A stretch of 64,000 nt of DNA from G963667915 sp965197385 (GCA_965197385.1 CBDANA010000009.1:1128370-1192369), one strand, 5' to 3'; shown: positions 18,510-27,603, numbered from the stretch's first letter. Numbers and translations: made by a program. Notes: a model not told the origin generated them from the sequence alone.

Positions 18510-18674
18510 ATGCCCTTTGGTATCGGCCTCGCGGAACTGCTGGTCATTTTCTTCATCCTGCTCCTGATCTTCGGCGCGAAGCGCCTGTCGGGACTCGGAC
18601 GCGGGATGGGGCAAGCGATTCGCGGCTTCAAGGACGAGGTCAAGGACCCAGACGATTCGAAGGAAGACGTCTGA
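18510..18674 (+). CDS. tatA: Sec-independent translocase protein TatA/TatE
   Basis: 54 residues. One N-terminal membrane helix (LAELLVIFFILLLIFGAKRL), the hinge FGAKRLSGLGRGMG and an amphipathic helix GQAIRGFKDEV, followed by an acidic tail: the complete TatA pattern. TatA forms the pore of the twin-arginine pathway; a Tat-dependent substrate type (formate dehydrogenase alpha) is encoded at the left end of the window. No tatB or tatC is adjacent. The ATG has an upstream AGAAAGG; the longer frame from 18360 has no TatA sequence before this Met. Confidence 0.9.
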   Translation: MPFGIGLAELLVIFFILLLIFGAKRLSGLGRGMGQAIRGFKDEVKDPDDSKEDV

Positions 18675-18905
18675 CGTCAATCCCGGGGAGCCGCGTGCTC
18701 GACCGCCTCGATGGCCGTCGGATAGGCGGTTCCGTTCTCCAATCAGGCCGGTCCACAGCAGATGCCACTGCGCGGCGGGCGAAGCGTGACGACGCGGCAC
18801 GAAACTGCTCCACTGAAAGATCGAGGCTCATCGCGGCGGGCGGGCGCACACGGGAGGACGGTGGCGGGGAGACCGTCAGCTCGGCCTCCCCGTACCCGTC
18901 GCAGA

Positions 18906-19439
18906 CTATCGCTTTGAGACGTTCAACGCCGTGAGACGTGCAACCACGTCCGCGCCGGCCGTCGACGGATTCACGTCCTTGTCGATGTACGCGATCTTGC
19001 CTTCACCATCGATATAGAAGGTCCAGCGCTGCGGGAACTCACGCTCGGGCGACACGACACCGTAGGCGCGCGCCACGTCCCCGTCGGGGTTGCTCAGCAG
19101 CGGGAAGTCGGCCTCGAGCGACTCGGCGAACTCCTTGTTGATCTGAGCGTCGTCGACGCTGACCATGAAGTACTCGGCGTCGAACTCGCGAATGGCATCG
19201 CCGTTCTCACGGAACGACTTGCATTCGGCCGTTCAGCCGCCGGTGAACGCTTTGGGGAACCAGGCCAGCACAACCACCCGCCCCTTCAGATCGGCCAACG
19301 AATGCATCTCGCCGTCCGATCCGATGAGCGAGAAGGCCGGCGCGGCAACGCCCGGCGCCAGCTCCTGGGCGCTCACTACGGCCGTGGCGGCCGCCAAGAC
19401 GCCGCCCAGCATCCCCACGACGAGCAGTATTTTCATCAT
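18906..19439 (-). CDS. Selenocysteine-containing peroxiredoxin (in-frame TGA, residue 69)
   Basis: Thiol/selenol peroxidase of the AhpC/TSA-Bcp type. The frame runs from ATG 19439 (SD GGGAGGA eight bases upstream) through a TGA at 19235-19233 to the stop at 18906, 177 residues in all. The TGA lies exactly at the peroxidatic position: AWFPKAFTGG-U-TAECKSFREN, with a nearby Cys (C73) as possible resolving residue. Downstream sequence continues perfectly in the same frame (YFMVSVDDAQINKEFAES, WTFYIDGEGKIAYID), which argues against a nonsense mutation. Signal peptide 1-24 (VVGMLGGVLAAATAVVSA) implies a periplasmic location. A SECIS-like hairpin follows the TGA. Confidence 0.87.
19200..19218 (-). 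promoter_or_regulatory. Bacterial SECIS-like hairpin
   Basis: On the mRNA strand, 17 to 35 bases after the first base of the TGA codon, GUCGUUC and GAACGGC form a 7-bp stem (one G-U pair) around the loop CGUGA. The loop has a G at its second position and lies about 22-26 bases past the UGA. This fits the known bacterial SECIS pattern recognised by SelB (stem-loop close behind UGA, G near the start of the loop). Confidence 0.6.
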
Positions 19440-19620
19440 TTCGACATTCCTCCCACACGGTAACCGGTCACGCGGACCGCTCTCGCGCTGGTTTGCAGTT
19501 CTTGGTGTGGCCACCATGATACCCGGAACGGGTCCAAATCGTTGAGCCCGGAGGCGCCTCTCGCACCTGCGCCGGGGACCGACGCTGCCACGGACGCCTC
19601 TTGACAGCGCGGGCGGGCGC

Positions 19621-20379
19621 TCACGCGCCCGGCAGCCGATCGAGCAGCACGCCCAGGTCAGTCGCACGCTCGTAGTCCACGTCCGGCCAGTCCCCGAAGG
19701 GATCGAGCAGCAGCGCGTGCACGCCGGCAGCCCGCGCCCCGACCACATCGGCATCGTAGAGATCCCCCACGTGGAGCGTTGTCTCCGGCGAGGCCCCGGC
19801 AACCCGGAGGGCATGGTGAAAGATCCGCGGATCCGGTTTCTCAAACCCGACAACGTGCGAGTCGACGACCGCGTCGAAGAACGGTCGCAGTCTCTGCGAC
19901 GTCATCACCTGCTCCACCGTCCCGTCGGAATTGCTCACGACCAGCAGCTTGAAGCCGCGCGCGCGAAGGGCCGCCAGCGTCGCCGGAACCCCCGGCAGCA
20001 CGGCCGACCAGAGTGCCACACGACCGATCCGGTCCAGTATCGGCACCATGGCCCGCGCCACCCGCCCGAGCTCGGCCGGCGTACGCGGGTAATCCAGTGG
20101 CGTGCGCGCAAGGATCTCCCGTACGTAGAACTCGAACGTGCCGACGGTCTCGGTCGACCCGAGGTTGGTCAAGGCGGCCGACACGGCCGGGCGGGCGGCC
20201 GCCTCGGCCCGGCGCAGATCCTCCAGGCGGCACCGGACGCCGTGGCTCGTGAGCTCCTCCCGGACGAGCCGCAGATCCATCGACACGACCGAATTGCCGG
20301 CGTCCAGGAAGATCGTTTCCAGATGCTCGTAGGGGATCGCCCACTTCGGCACGTTCCTGCCCTCGTGACGCACTGCCAC
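19621..20379 (-). CDS. HAD-superfamily hydrolase (phosphatase-like)
   Basis: 252 residues. HAD motif I is TIFLDAGNSVV (nucleophile Asp; the second Asp of DxD is Gly, as in several HAD-IA members). Motif II is LLVVSNSDGT, motif III has K in VGFEKPDPRIF, and motif IV is TLHVGDLYDADV. The cap lies between motifs I and II (about residues 35-130). Likely a small-molecule phosphatase; substrate not predictable. Upstream of its start (20394-20591) lies palindromic repeat A4, which separates it from the divergent aldehyde dehydrogenase. Confidence 0.85.
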   Translation of the reverse strand: MAVRHEGRNVPKWAIPYEHLETIFLDAGNSVVSMDLRLVREELTSHGVRCRLEDLRRAEAAARPAVSAALTNLGSTETVGTFEFYVREILARTPLDYPRTPAELGRVARAMVPILDRIGRVALWSAVLPGVPATLAALRARGFKLLVVSNSDGTVEQVMTSQRLRPFFDAVVDSHVVGFEKPDPRIFHHALRVAGASPETTLHVGDLYDADVVGARAAGVHALLLDPFGDWPDVDYERATDLGVLLDRLPGA

Positions 20380-20393
20380 CGGCGCGGCGCCCT

Positions 20394-20591
20394 AGGAGCC
20401 CGTCCGAGTATTCGCGTGGGCCGCGCGCGTGGGTCTTGCGAGCCGCAGACAAGAAGCGCGGCGGAGGCGATGCCGCGGCGCATCGGGGACGACGTGCGAC
20501 GCAGTCCACGGCCGCAACCCCCACGCGCCCTTCGGGTTGCGGCGGCGTGGCGCTCGCAACGCGACCTACGCGAATACTCGAACAGGCTTCT
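20394..20591. repeat. Palindromic repeat, copy A4 (198 bp)
   Basis: Left arm aggagcccgtccgagtattc and right arm gaatactcgaacaggcttct are inverse copies with three mismatches. The core differs from A1-A3 but also contains GC-rich hairpins (for example CCGCAACCC ... GGGTTGCGG). TA flanks on both sides (ccTA at left, TAga at right). Confidence 0.7.
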
Positions 20592-20689
20592 AGAATACTC
20601 CATCGGCCGCCGTCTCCCGCCGCCCCGCTGCTATAATCCTGACGCCGAACCGTTTCTCGCACCGCATCAATTGCCCACGACGAACGGCC

Positions 20690-22168
20690 ATGCGCACACT
20701 GGACAACTACATCGACGGACAGTGGCAGACGCCCTCGACAGCCAAGCGCCTCCCCGACATCAACCCGGCTGACACGAACGACACGGTCGCCGAGGCTCCG
20801 ATGTCGACGGCGGCCGATGCGGCGGCTGCCGTTAAGGCCGCCGCGCGAGCGTATCCCGCCTGGCGTGCTACGCCCGCCCCCCAACGGGGGCAACTTCTCT
20901 ACCGGGTCCAGCGCCGGATGACGGAGCGCCGCGACGAGCTGGCGGAGGCGCTCACACGCGAAGAGGGCAAGACGCTGGCCGAGTCGCGCGGCGAGATCCA
21001 GCGCGCCATCAACGTCATCGAATTCTTCGCCGGCGAGGCCCGCCGCATGCTCGGCGAGACCATTCCGTCCGAAATTCCGTTCAACTTCTGTTACACGGTG
21101 CGAGAGCCGGTCGGACCGCTCGCACTGATCACACCCTGGAACTTTCCGGTCGCCATTCCCATCTGGAAACTGGCACCCGCCATCGTCTGCGGCAACCCGG
21201 TCGTGCTCAAACCCGCATCACTGACACCGCTGTGCGCCGCCCTCACGGCCGAGATCTTCGCCGAGTGCGACGCTCCTCCGGGGGTCGTCAACGTCGTCTA
21301 CGGCAGCGGCTGCGAAGTCGGCGAGGCGTTGCTGGCCCATCCGTCGATCAAGGGCATCTCGTTCACTGGATCGAACGACATCGGCGCCCGCCTGTACAGT
21401 GCCGGCGCCGTCCGCGGCATCAAGTGTCAGTGCGAGATGGGCGGCAAGAACCCCATCGTCGTTCTAGGCGACGCCGATGTGGAACTCGCGGTCAGCAGCG
21501 CGGCGCAAGGAGCGTATGGCTCCACCGGACAGCGGTGCACCGCCACCAGCCGAGCCGTGGTCCTGGACAGCGTGGCGGACGAATTCGTCGAGCGCCTCGA
21601 GGCACGAGCGCGGGCGCTCGTCGTCGGGAACGGACTGCATCCCGAGACCGACGTCGGACCGTCGGTCGATCAGCATCAGCTCGACACGGTCCTGGAATAC
21701 ATCGACATCGGCCGGCACGAGGGCGCGACGCTCGTCACGGGCGGCGCTCGCCTGACGGGCGACGAGCACGAGCGGGGCTATTTCGTTCAGCCCACCATCT
21801 TCGACCGCGTCACACCCGACATGCGGATCGCCCAGGAAGAAATCTTCGGACCGGTGCTGTCGGTCCTGCGCGTCCCCGACACGACCTCGGCGCTGGAGGT
21901 CGCCAACGCTGTCCGGTACGGCCTGGCCGCCTCGATTTACACGCGGGATGTGTCCGCAGCCTTCACGTTCATAGACCAGATGGAGGCCGGTATCATCCAC
22001 GTGAACTCGCCGACCGTCGGTGGCGAAGCGCATGTCCCGTTCGGCGGCATGAAGGCGACCGGGGTCGGGTTGCGCGAATTGGGCCGCGAAGCGGTAGGCT
22101 TCTTCACCGAGTTGAAGGTGGTCTACCTCGATTACACTGGCGCAGCGCGGCAAGGCAATCTGTACTGA
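20690..22168 (+). CDS. NAD(P)-dependent aldehyde dehydrogenase (succinate / alpha-ketoglutarate semialdehyde type)
   Basis: 492 residues, full length for the ALDH superfamily. NAD-binding strand ITPWNFPVAIPIWKLAPAI (about 147-165), SFTGSNDIGARL (cofactor loop), general base Glu249 in QCEMGGKNP and nucleophile Cys283 in GQRCTATSR are intact. The TGQRCTATSR segment resembles alpha-ketoglutaric semialdehyde dehydrogenases of sugar-acid catabolism more than classical succinate semialdehyde enzymes, but the substrate is inferred. ATG at 20690; a repeat separates the gene from the divergent HAD gene. No pathway neighbours are visible. Confidence 0.9.
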   Translation: MRTLDNYIDGQWQTPSTAKRLPDINPADTNDTVAEAPMSTAADAAAAVKAAARAYPAWRATPAPQRGQLLYRVQRRMTERRDELAEALTREEGKTLAESRGEIQRAINVIEFFAGEARRMLGETIPSEIPFNFCYTVREPVGPLALITPWNFPVAIPIWKLAPAIVCGNPVVLKPASLTPLCAALTAEIFAECDAPPGVVNVVYGSGCEVGEALLAHPSIKGISFTGSNDIGARLYSAGAVRGIKCQCEMGGKNPIVVLGDADVELAVSSAAQGAYGSTGQRCTATSRAVVLDSVADEFVERLEARARALVVGNGLHPETDVGPSVDQHQLDTVLEYIDIGRHEGATLVTGGARLTGDEHERGYFVQPTIFDRVTPDMRIAQEEIFGPVLSVLRVPDTTSALEVANAVRYGLAASIYTRDVSAAFTFIDQMEAGIIHVNSPTVGGEAHVPFGGMKATGVGLRELGREAVGFFTELKVVYLDYTGAARQGNLY

Positions 22169-22172
22169 CACT

Positions 22173-22366
22173 AGCAGCCCGTGGTGAAAGTCCCGCGTGG
22201 CACCGAGACCCCCCCTTAAGGTTACGCCGAAGCCGCGGTCGGCCCGAGGGAGGCGCGAGGCGGGAGAATACCGGGAGTATTCGACCCATCGTGGGCAACG
22301 CCCAGCGCCGCCGAAGCCGGGATGCATCGGCGGTCGAATACAGCGAGACTTTCACCACGGGCTGCT
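22173..22366. repeat. Palindromic repeat, copy A3 (194 bp)
   Basis: Left arm agcagcccgtggtgaaagtc, right arm gactttcaccacgggctgct: perfect inverse over 20 bases. Core highly similar to A1 (CATCGTGGGCAACGCC, GCCGGGATGCATCGGCGG). TA on both sides. It fills the whole gap between the aldehyde dehydrogenase and the convergent deoC remnant. The arm supplies the last residues (SSPW) and TGA stop of deoC. Confidence 0.85.
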
Positions 22367-22725
22367 AAGACTCGCCTTGCCGCGCGCGTCCCGCGCCTGC
22401 TGCACGATCTGCACGCCTGCGCTCGAGCCGATGCGCGTCGCGCCGGCCCGTACCATCGCCTGGAACGCATCGTATTCACGGACGCCACCCGCCGCCTTGA
22501 TTCCGAGATCGGGGCCCACGGTCGCCCGCATCAGCGCCACATCCGCGACCGTGGCGCCGCCAGGGCCGAACCCGGTAGAGGTCTTGATGAAGTCGGCGCC
22601 CGCCGCCCTGGCCAGCAGACAGGCGGTCCGCTTCTCATCATCGGTAAGAAGGGCCGCCTCGATGATGACCTTGCTGATCGCACGGCCCGCCCGGCAGGCG
22701 GCATTGGTGCGCGGTAACAAGTGTT
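22352..22725 (-). pseudogene. deoC: Deoxyribose-phosphate aldolase, C-terminal part only
   Basis: Class I aldolase of nucleoside catabolism (2-deoxyribose-5-phosphate to glyceraldehyde-3-phosphate plus acetaldehyde). About 120 residues of the C-terminal half are clear: SKVIIEAALLTDDEK, the second active-site Lys in GADFIKTSTGF, and LGIKAAGGVREYD with its catalytic Lys. The 5' half, including the upstream Asp, is missing; an IS5-type element begins where homology stops, and no remainder is found beyond it, so a deletion accompanied the insertion. The C-terminus was recoded by repeat A3. Confidence 0.85.
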
Positions 22726-22772
22726 CGTCGCGGCCCTGGCCATCGTGACGGCCGAAGGGGCATGATCTCGAC

Positions 22773-23717
22773 GTGAAGTCGAGAGTGCATCCCAGGTACA
22801 AAACGAAATACCGCGTCGGAAACTGGCCGGCGTACGACCGAGCACTGGTCCAGCGAGGCGACGTCACCCTGTGGTTGACGCCGGAAGCGATCGCCACGTG
22901 GGAAGCCGTGGGCGTCGGCAAGCGCGGAGGGCAGCTGCAGTACTCCGAGGTTGCCATCGAAACCGCGCTGACGCTCCGCCTGATCTTTCACCTGCCCCTT
23001 CGTCAGACGGAGGGCTTTCTGAGGTCGATCTTCGGGATGCTGTGCCTCGACCTGTCCGCGCCCGATCACACGACTCTCTCACGGCGTGGTCAGCACCTCG
23101 ACCTTGCACTTCGCCGCCTCCCCGCGGGCGCAGGCATACATCTCATCGTCGACAGTACCGGGCTCTCGACTGTGGGTGAAGGTGAATGGGCGGCCGTGAA
23201 ACATGGCGGACGCGGTATACGCGGCTGGAAGAAGCTTCATCTGGGCGTCGACGGATCGGGCGTGATCGTCGCTCACGCCCTGACCGGCGGGCATGTTGAC
23301 GACGCGACGACGGCCCTCGATCTGATCGACAAGGTCGAAGGCGACGTCTCCTGCCTCACGGCGGACGCGGCCTACGACACGCGTGGCATCTACGAGGCTG
23401 CGGGTGCGCGTGGCACGACGGTCGTCATTCCACCGACCAGGACAGCCACCGTGTCTGGACGGCGACCACGATCGCCCGCGCGCGACCGCACGATCCGACA
23501 GGTGCAGCAGGCTGGACGGCGACAGTGGAAGAAGGACTCGGGCTACCATCAGCAGGCCCGTGTGGAGAACGCTTTCTTCCGGTACAAGTTGATCATCGGG
23601 GAGAGCCTTCGAGCGCGCAGTCGGGCGGGGCAAGAGACGGAGGCCATCCTCGCATGTAACATCCTCAATCAGATGACTCAGCGTGGTAGGCTGGCGTCGT
23701 ACGCTATCGGTCGTTAA
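22773..23717 (+). CDS. IS5-family transposase (second type)
   Basis: 314-residue DDE transposase unlike the one at 5968-7044. N-terminus MKSRVHPRYKTKYRVGNWPAYDRAL; catalytic Asp in HLIVDSTGLSTVGEGEW, second Asp in LTADAAYDTRGIY, and Glu in ARVENAFFRYKLIIG. The length is complete. Fragments of relatives lie at 35801-35863 (5' end) and 56053-56352 (3' end). It interrupts deoC on its left and adjoins a 5'-truncated IS110 gene on its right. I could not define its inverted repeats. Confidence 0.88.
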   Translation: MKSRVHPRYKTKYRVGNWPAYDRALVQRGDVTLWLTPEAIATWEAVGVGKRGGQLQYSEVAIETALTLRLIFHLPLRQTEGFLRSIFGMLCLDLSAPDHTTLSRRGQHLDLALRRLPAGAGIHLIVDSTGLSTVGEGEWAAVKHGGRGIRGWKKLHLGVDGSGVIVAHALTGGHVDDATTALDLIDKVEGDVSCLTADAAYDTRGIYEAAGARGTTVVIPPTRTATVSGRRPRSPARDRTIRQVQQAGRRQWKKDSGYHQQARVENAFFRYKLIIGESLRARSRAGQETEAILACNILNQMTQRGRLASYAIGR

Positions 23718-23769
23718 CGGGTCTGTGGGTAGGGGACGTTGCGGGTCAGTTTTCGAACCGCGCAACAAC

Positions 23770-24652
23770 GCCGCGCTCCGGCGAGCCGGGCACCAGGTGC
23801 TCGAAGTGAACCGAGGCGACCGGCGCACACGTCGAATCGCCGGGAAGTCCGACCCCGTGGATGCCGAGACCGCCGCGCGGTCGGTTCTGGCGGGCCAATC
23901 GACCGCCATCCCGAAGACCGCGGACGGAGCGGTCGAGATGATGCGCCACCTCAAAGTCGCGCGCCGGACGGCGGTCAAAGCCCGCACCTCGGCGATGATC
24001 ACGCTGAAGCAGATCGTCGTCACCGCGCCGCCCGCGCTGCGAGAGACCCTCAACCCGCTCGCCGACCAGGCGCTCCTCAAACGCTGCCGCGGATGGCGCT
24101 GCGGCACGATCGATACGCCGACCGCCTCGGCGAAACATACCCTCCGGGCGCTCACCCGTCGCTGGTTCGCTCTCTCCGTCGAAATCGTGGACCACGACCG
24201 TCACGTGAGTCGACTCACCACCCAGACCTCACCGACGCTGCGTGAGGGCTTCGGCATCGGTGCCGACACCGCCGCCGAACTGCTGATCATCTTTGGCGAC
24301 ACCCCCGATCGGATTCATTCTGAAGCCGCCTTCGCCAAGCTTTGCGGGGCCTGCCCCATCCCGGCTTCGTCCGGGATGACGACGGGGCGCCACCGCCTCT
24401 ACCGCGGCGGTCATCGCCAGGCCAACGCCGCGCTCCACCGGGCCGTCATCGTGCGGATGCGGTTCCACACACCAACCCTCAACTACGTCGAACGACGCAC
24501 CGCCGAAGGGCGGCCCAAACGGGAGATCATCCGCTGTCTTAAGCGCTTTCTCGCCCGCGAGATCTTTCAGTGCGTGATGGCAGACTACCGAGCGCGCCAA
24601 GCCGCAGACTTGGCGGCCTGAACGACCGTCTTGACATATAGGGGCGTCAAGG
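23770..24652 (+). pseudogene. IS110-family transposase, 5'-truncated copy
   Basis: From about 23770 to 24652 this is nearly identical to the complete IS110 copy at 30358-31443 (only a few substitutions, e.g. ALTRRW for ALARRW). It lacks the first ~80 residues with the leading catalytic Asp and the left non-coding end. The C-terminal serine region (PIPASSGMTTGRHRLYRG) and the stop at 24621 are intact. Similarity to the full copy ends after TAGGGGCGTCA at 24652, which marks the right end of the element. The truncation coincides with the right side of the IS5-type element. Confidence 0.88.
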
Positions 24653-24923
24653 CCCTTTGGGTGGATGCAGACCGTCGGTGGTTTGCGCAAGCTCCGGCCT
24701 CGCGGCGTCCCACTCGTCGAGTGGCAGCTCACTTTCGCCGCCACGGCCTATAACTTGGTCCGCCTGCGGAATCTGGAGGCGACGTGTCCCTGCTCGCCGG
24801 CCGCGCGTGTCGCCGGCCCCCTCATCGGGGTCAGCGCACACCCGTGCGCACGGTCGTCGGGCGGTCGTTACCCGCATGATGCTTAAGAAAACAGCCCGAT
24901 ACCCGGGTTCTTCCGCAGCCTGC
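24653..24923 (+). mobile_element. Terminal remnant of the 5838-7134 IS5-type element
   Basis: Carries the last ~40 codons of the transposase (QTVGGLRKLRPRG to RNLEATCP) plus the non-coding end and inverted repeat, in the opposite orientation to the complete copy. The transposase stop TGA is changed to TGC. The terminus ends CAGCCTGC followed by TAG, like the complete copy. Confidence 0.85.
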
Positions 24924-25090
24924 TAGAGACGCCCGCGTGGCCTCATGGCTGGACGGTGGGGTGAGGAGGGGGCAGCTGTTGCTCTCTATGGTCGGTCCGG
25001 ACGGCGTGCGCGAACCTGCTATCCTGGATGCCTGTAACGCATTCGCACACCGTCCGCCGTGTATGACCAAATCGCAGTGGAGGTCAGTCA

Positions 25091-27565
25091 ATGATTCGCC
25101 CAAGTGGAATCCTGTACCTGCTTTCAATCTTCCTGGCACTGTGGCCCGCGGCCGGTATCGCGCAGACCGGCAGCGTCCGCGGCAGCGTCGTCGACCAGAC
25201 CGGGCTGGTGCTGCCAGGCGCCACGGTGATCTTGCGCGGCGAAGGCGTCCCTCGCACCGCCTATGCCGACGAGCAGGGCACCTTCGAGCTGGCTGGGGTC
25301 ACCCCCGGCACCTATACGCTGACCGTGTCGCTGGGCGGATTCTCTGATGCCACGGTCGAGGACGTGGTCGTCTCCGGCACGGCGCTGACGTTGCCGCCGG
25401 TGGAGCTGCAGCTCACCAGCTTCGGCGAGACGGTGGTCGTGACGGCGTCGCGCAGTGAAGTCCGCTTGCTCGATGCGCCGGTGTCGACGTCGGTCATCTC
25501 CGCCTCGACGCTCGAGACGACGCCGGCTCAGAATTTCGGCGACCTGCTGCGCGCGACGCCGGGCGTCAACGTCATCCAGCTGTCGGCGCGCGACGTGCAG
25601 GTCACCAGCCGCAGCTCCACCAATACGCTGACGAACACGCAGCTCTTGCTGGTAGACGGGCGCAGCGCCTACCTCGACTTCTTCGGCCTCGTCCTCTGGG
25701 ACCTGCTCCCGACCAACTTCGACGACGTAGAGCAGATCGAGGTGGTGCGGGGGCCGGCGTCCGCCGTGTGGGGCGCCAACGCCATGACCGGCGCCGTCAA
25801 CATCATCACCAAGTCGCCGCGGGAGTCGGTCGGCACGACGGTGACGCTCAGCGGCGGGTATGTCGACCGGAACGACGGATCGGGCGTTGGACTCGGCGGC
25901 GGCTCGATGTTCGGCGCGAACGCCACCGTGACGCGGGCGCCCAGCGACCGGCTATCGTACCGCGTCAGTGCTGGCTACTTCACGTCCGACGCCTTTGCGC
26001 GGCCGACCGGCCAGATCCGGGTGATCGACGACCCGCGGCAGCCGGGCCAGACCGTGGGTGGGGCCTTCTATCCTCTCGACTCGGATACCGCCGCGTTCGG
26101 GACCGGATTCGCGAACCGGGGGACCAGCCAGCCGAAGTTCGACGTGCGGGTCGACCAGGAGCTGTCCCATGGCACCCTCACCTACGCAGGCGGCGTGGCC
26201 GGCACGGACGGGCTCGTCCACAGCGGCGTCGGGCCGTTCGACATGCAGACGGGGACCTATCTGGGCTACGGCAAACTGAACTACACGCGGGGCGGCCTGC
26301 GGGTCCAGTTCTTCACGAACGTCCTGAACGGGCAGGCGCCGAATCTGCTGCTGCCGGACCTCGCCACCGGGAGGCCGCTACAGCTTGACTTCACGACGCA
26401 GACCTATGACGGCGAGATCGGCCACTCGGTGTTCCTCGGAAACCGGCACCGGCTGACCTACGGCGGCAACGTGCGGCAGAACAACTTCGACATCACCCTC
26501 GCTCCGCTGGGCGAAAACCGCCTCGAGGTGGGCGCGTACCTGCAGGACGAGATCTTCTGGGAGCGGTTCCGGCTCGTGCTGGGCGGGCGCGTGGACAAGT
26601 TCGGCAACCTGTCCGATCCGAAGGTCTCGCCGCGGATCGCATTCATCGTCAAGCCGGCGGCGGATCATTCCGTCACGCTGTCGTACAATCGCGCGTTTCG
26701 CGCGCCGTCGGTCATCAATAACGCCCTGCAGACGAACATCGTCAGCCCGGTAGCCCTGAGCGCCCTCGCGCCGCTCCTGCCGCCGGGGCTGCAGCCGGCG
26801 GTCGCCCAGCCGTTCCCGCTCGTCGTCGGCGCGGTCGGCAGCAACATTCCGATCGGCGGGATGTCTCAGGACGAGCTGACGGAAGAATCGCTGACGGCGT
26901 ATGAAGTGAGCTACACGGGCGTGCTCCCGCGCGGCACGACGCTCGGCGGCTCGTTCTACGTCAACCGCCGCGACGATTCCATCAATTTCGTCTCCCTGCC
27001 GCGGTCACTCGACCCGTACACCGCGGCCAATCCGCCGCCCGGCTGGCGGCTCCCGCCGGGCGTGCTGGCCCTCATGGCGCAGCGCGGGATCTTTCTGCCG
27101 CGCACCGCGTTCACGTACCTGAATCTGGGCCCGATCCGCCAGACCGGTCTGGAGCTGTGGCTTGAGCAGCAGTTCTCGCGGTCACTGGCCGCGTCCGTCA
27201 ACTACTCGTGGCAATCCGAGCCGGAGATCCTGGACGATCCGAACCCGTACCTGCCCGCCGAGCTAGGACTGCCCCCGACGCACCGGTTCAACGCGGAGGT
27301 GAGGTGGAACGGGTCGCGGTTGCTTGGTTCCGCGTCCGTGAACGCCGCCACGGACGCGTTCTGGAGCGATGTCCTCACGGCGGGGTACCACGGCTACACC
27401 GACGGGTATGCGACGGTGAACGGCAGCGTTGGGGTGAAGTGGCAGAGCGGCGCCATGACGACGACGGTGAAGGTCAACAACCTGTTCAACCAGACCGTGC
27501 ACCAGCACATCTTCGGCGACCTGCTGCGGCGGACCGTGCTGGGCGAGATCAAGTTCCGTCTCTGA
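25091..27565 (+). CDS. TonB-dependent outer-membrane receptor with carboxypeptidase-regulatory-like domain
   Basis: 824 residues. Signal peptide ~1-24 (LYLLSIFLALWPAAGIAQ). Residues ~27-110 form a CarboxypepD_reg-like sandwich (GSVRGSVVDQTGLVLPGATV, GTFELAGVTPGTYTLTV). The plug domain (~115-235) has VVVTASRSEVRLLDAPVS, LLRATPGVNV and VEVVRGPASAVWGANAMTGAVNIITK-like sequence, and the rest is a beta barrel ending in the aromatic FRL C-terminus used by BamA. It imports an unknown ligand (siderophore, vitamin or glycan-type) using TonB energy. SD GGAGG before the ATG. The gene is intact between two insertion-sequence clusters. Confidence 0.92.
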   Translation: MIRPSGILYLLSIFLALWPAAGIAQTGSVRGSVVDQTGLVLPGATVILRGEGVPRTAYADEQGTFELAGVTPGTYTLTVSLGGFSDATVEDVVVSGTALTLPPVELQLTSFGETVVVTASRSEVRLLDAPVSTSVISASTLETTPAQNFGDLLRATPGVNVIQLSARDVQVTSRSSTNTLTNTQLLLVDGRSAYLDFFGLVLWDLLPTNFDDVEQIEVVRGPASAVWGANAMTGAVNIITKSPRESVGTTVTLSGGYVDRNDGSGVGLGGGSMFGANATVTRAPSDRLSYRVSAGYFTSDAFARPTGQIRVIDDPRQPGQTVGGAFYPLDSDTAAFGTGFANRGTSQPKFDVRVDQELSHGTLTYAGGVAGTDGLVHSGVGPFDMQTGTYLGYGKLNYTRGGLRVQFFTNVLNGQAPNLLLPDLATGRPLQLDFTTQTYDGEIGHSVFLGNRHRLTYGGNVRQNNFDITLAPLGENRLEVGAYLQDEIFWERFRLVLGGRVDKFGNLSDPKVSPRIAFIVKPAADHSVTLSYNRAFRAPSVINNALQTNIVSPVALSALAPLLPPGLQPAVAQPFPLVVGAVGSNIPIGGMSQDELTEESLTAYEVSYTGVLPRGTTLGGSFYVNRRDDSINFVSLPRSLDPYTAANPPPGWRLPPGVLALMAQRGIFLPRTAFTYLNLGPIRQTGLELWLEQQFSRSLAASVNYSWQSEPEILDDPNPYLPAELGLPPTHRFNAEVRWNGSRLLGSASVNAATDAFWSDVLTAGYHGYTDGYATVNGSVGVKWQSGAMTTTVKVNNLFNQTVHQHIFGDLLRRTVLGEIKFRL

Positions 27566-27603
27566 CGCGCGCGTGCGTTGGCGCCAAGACCAGGGGCGGC
27601 TCC

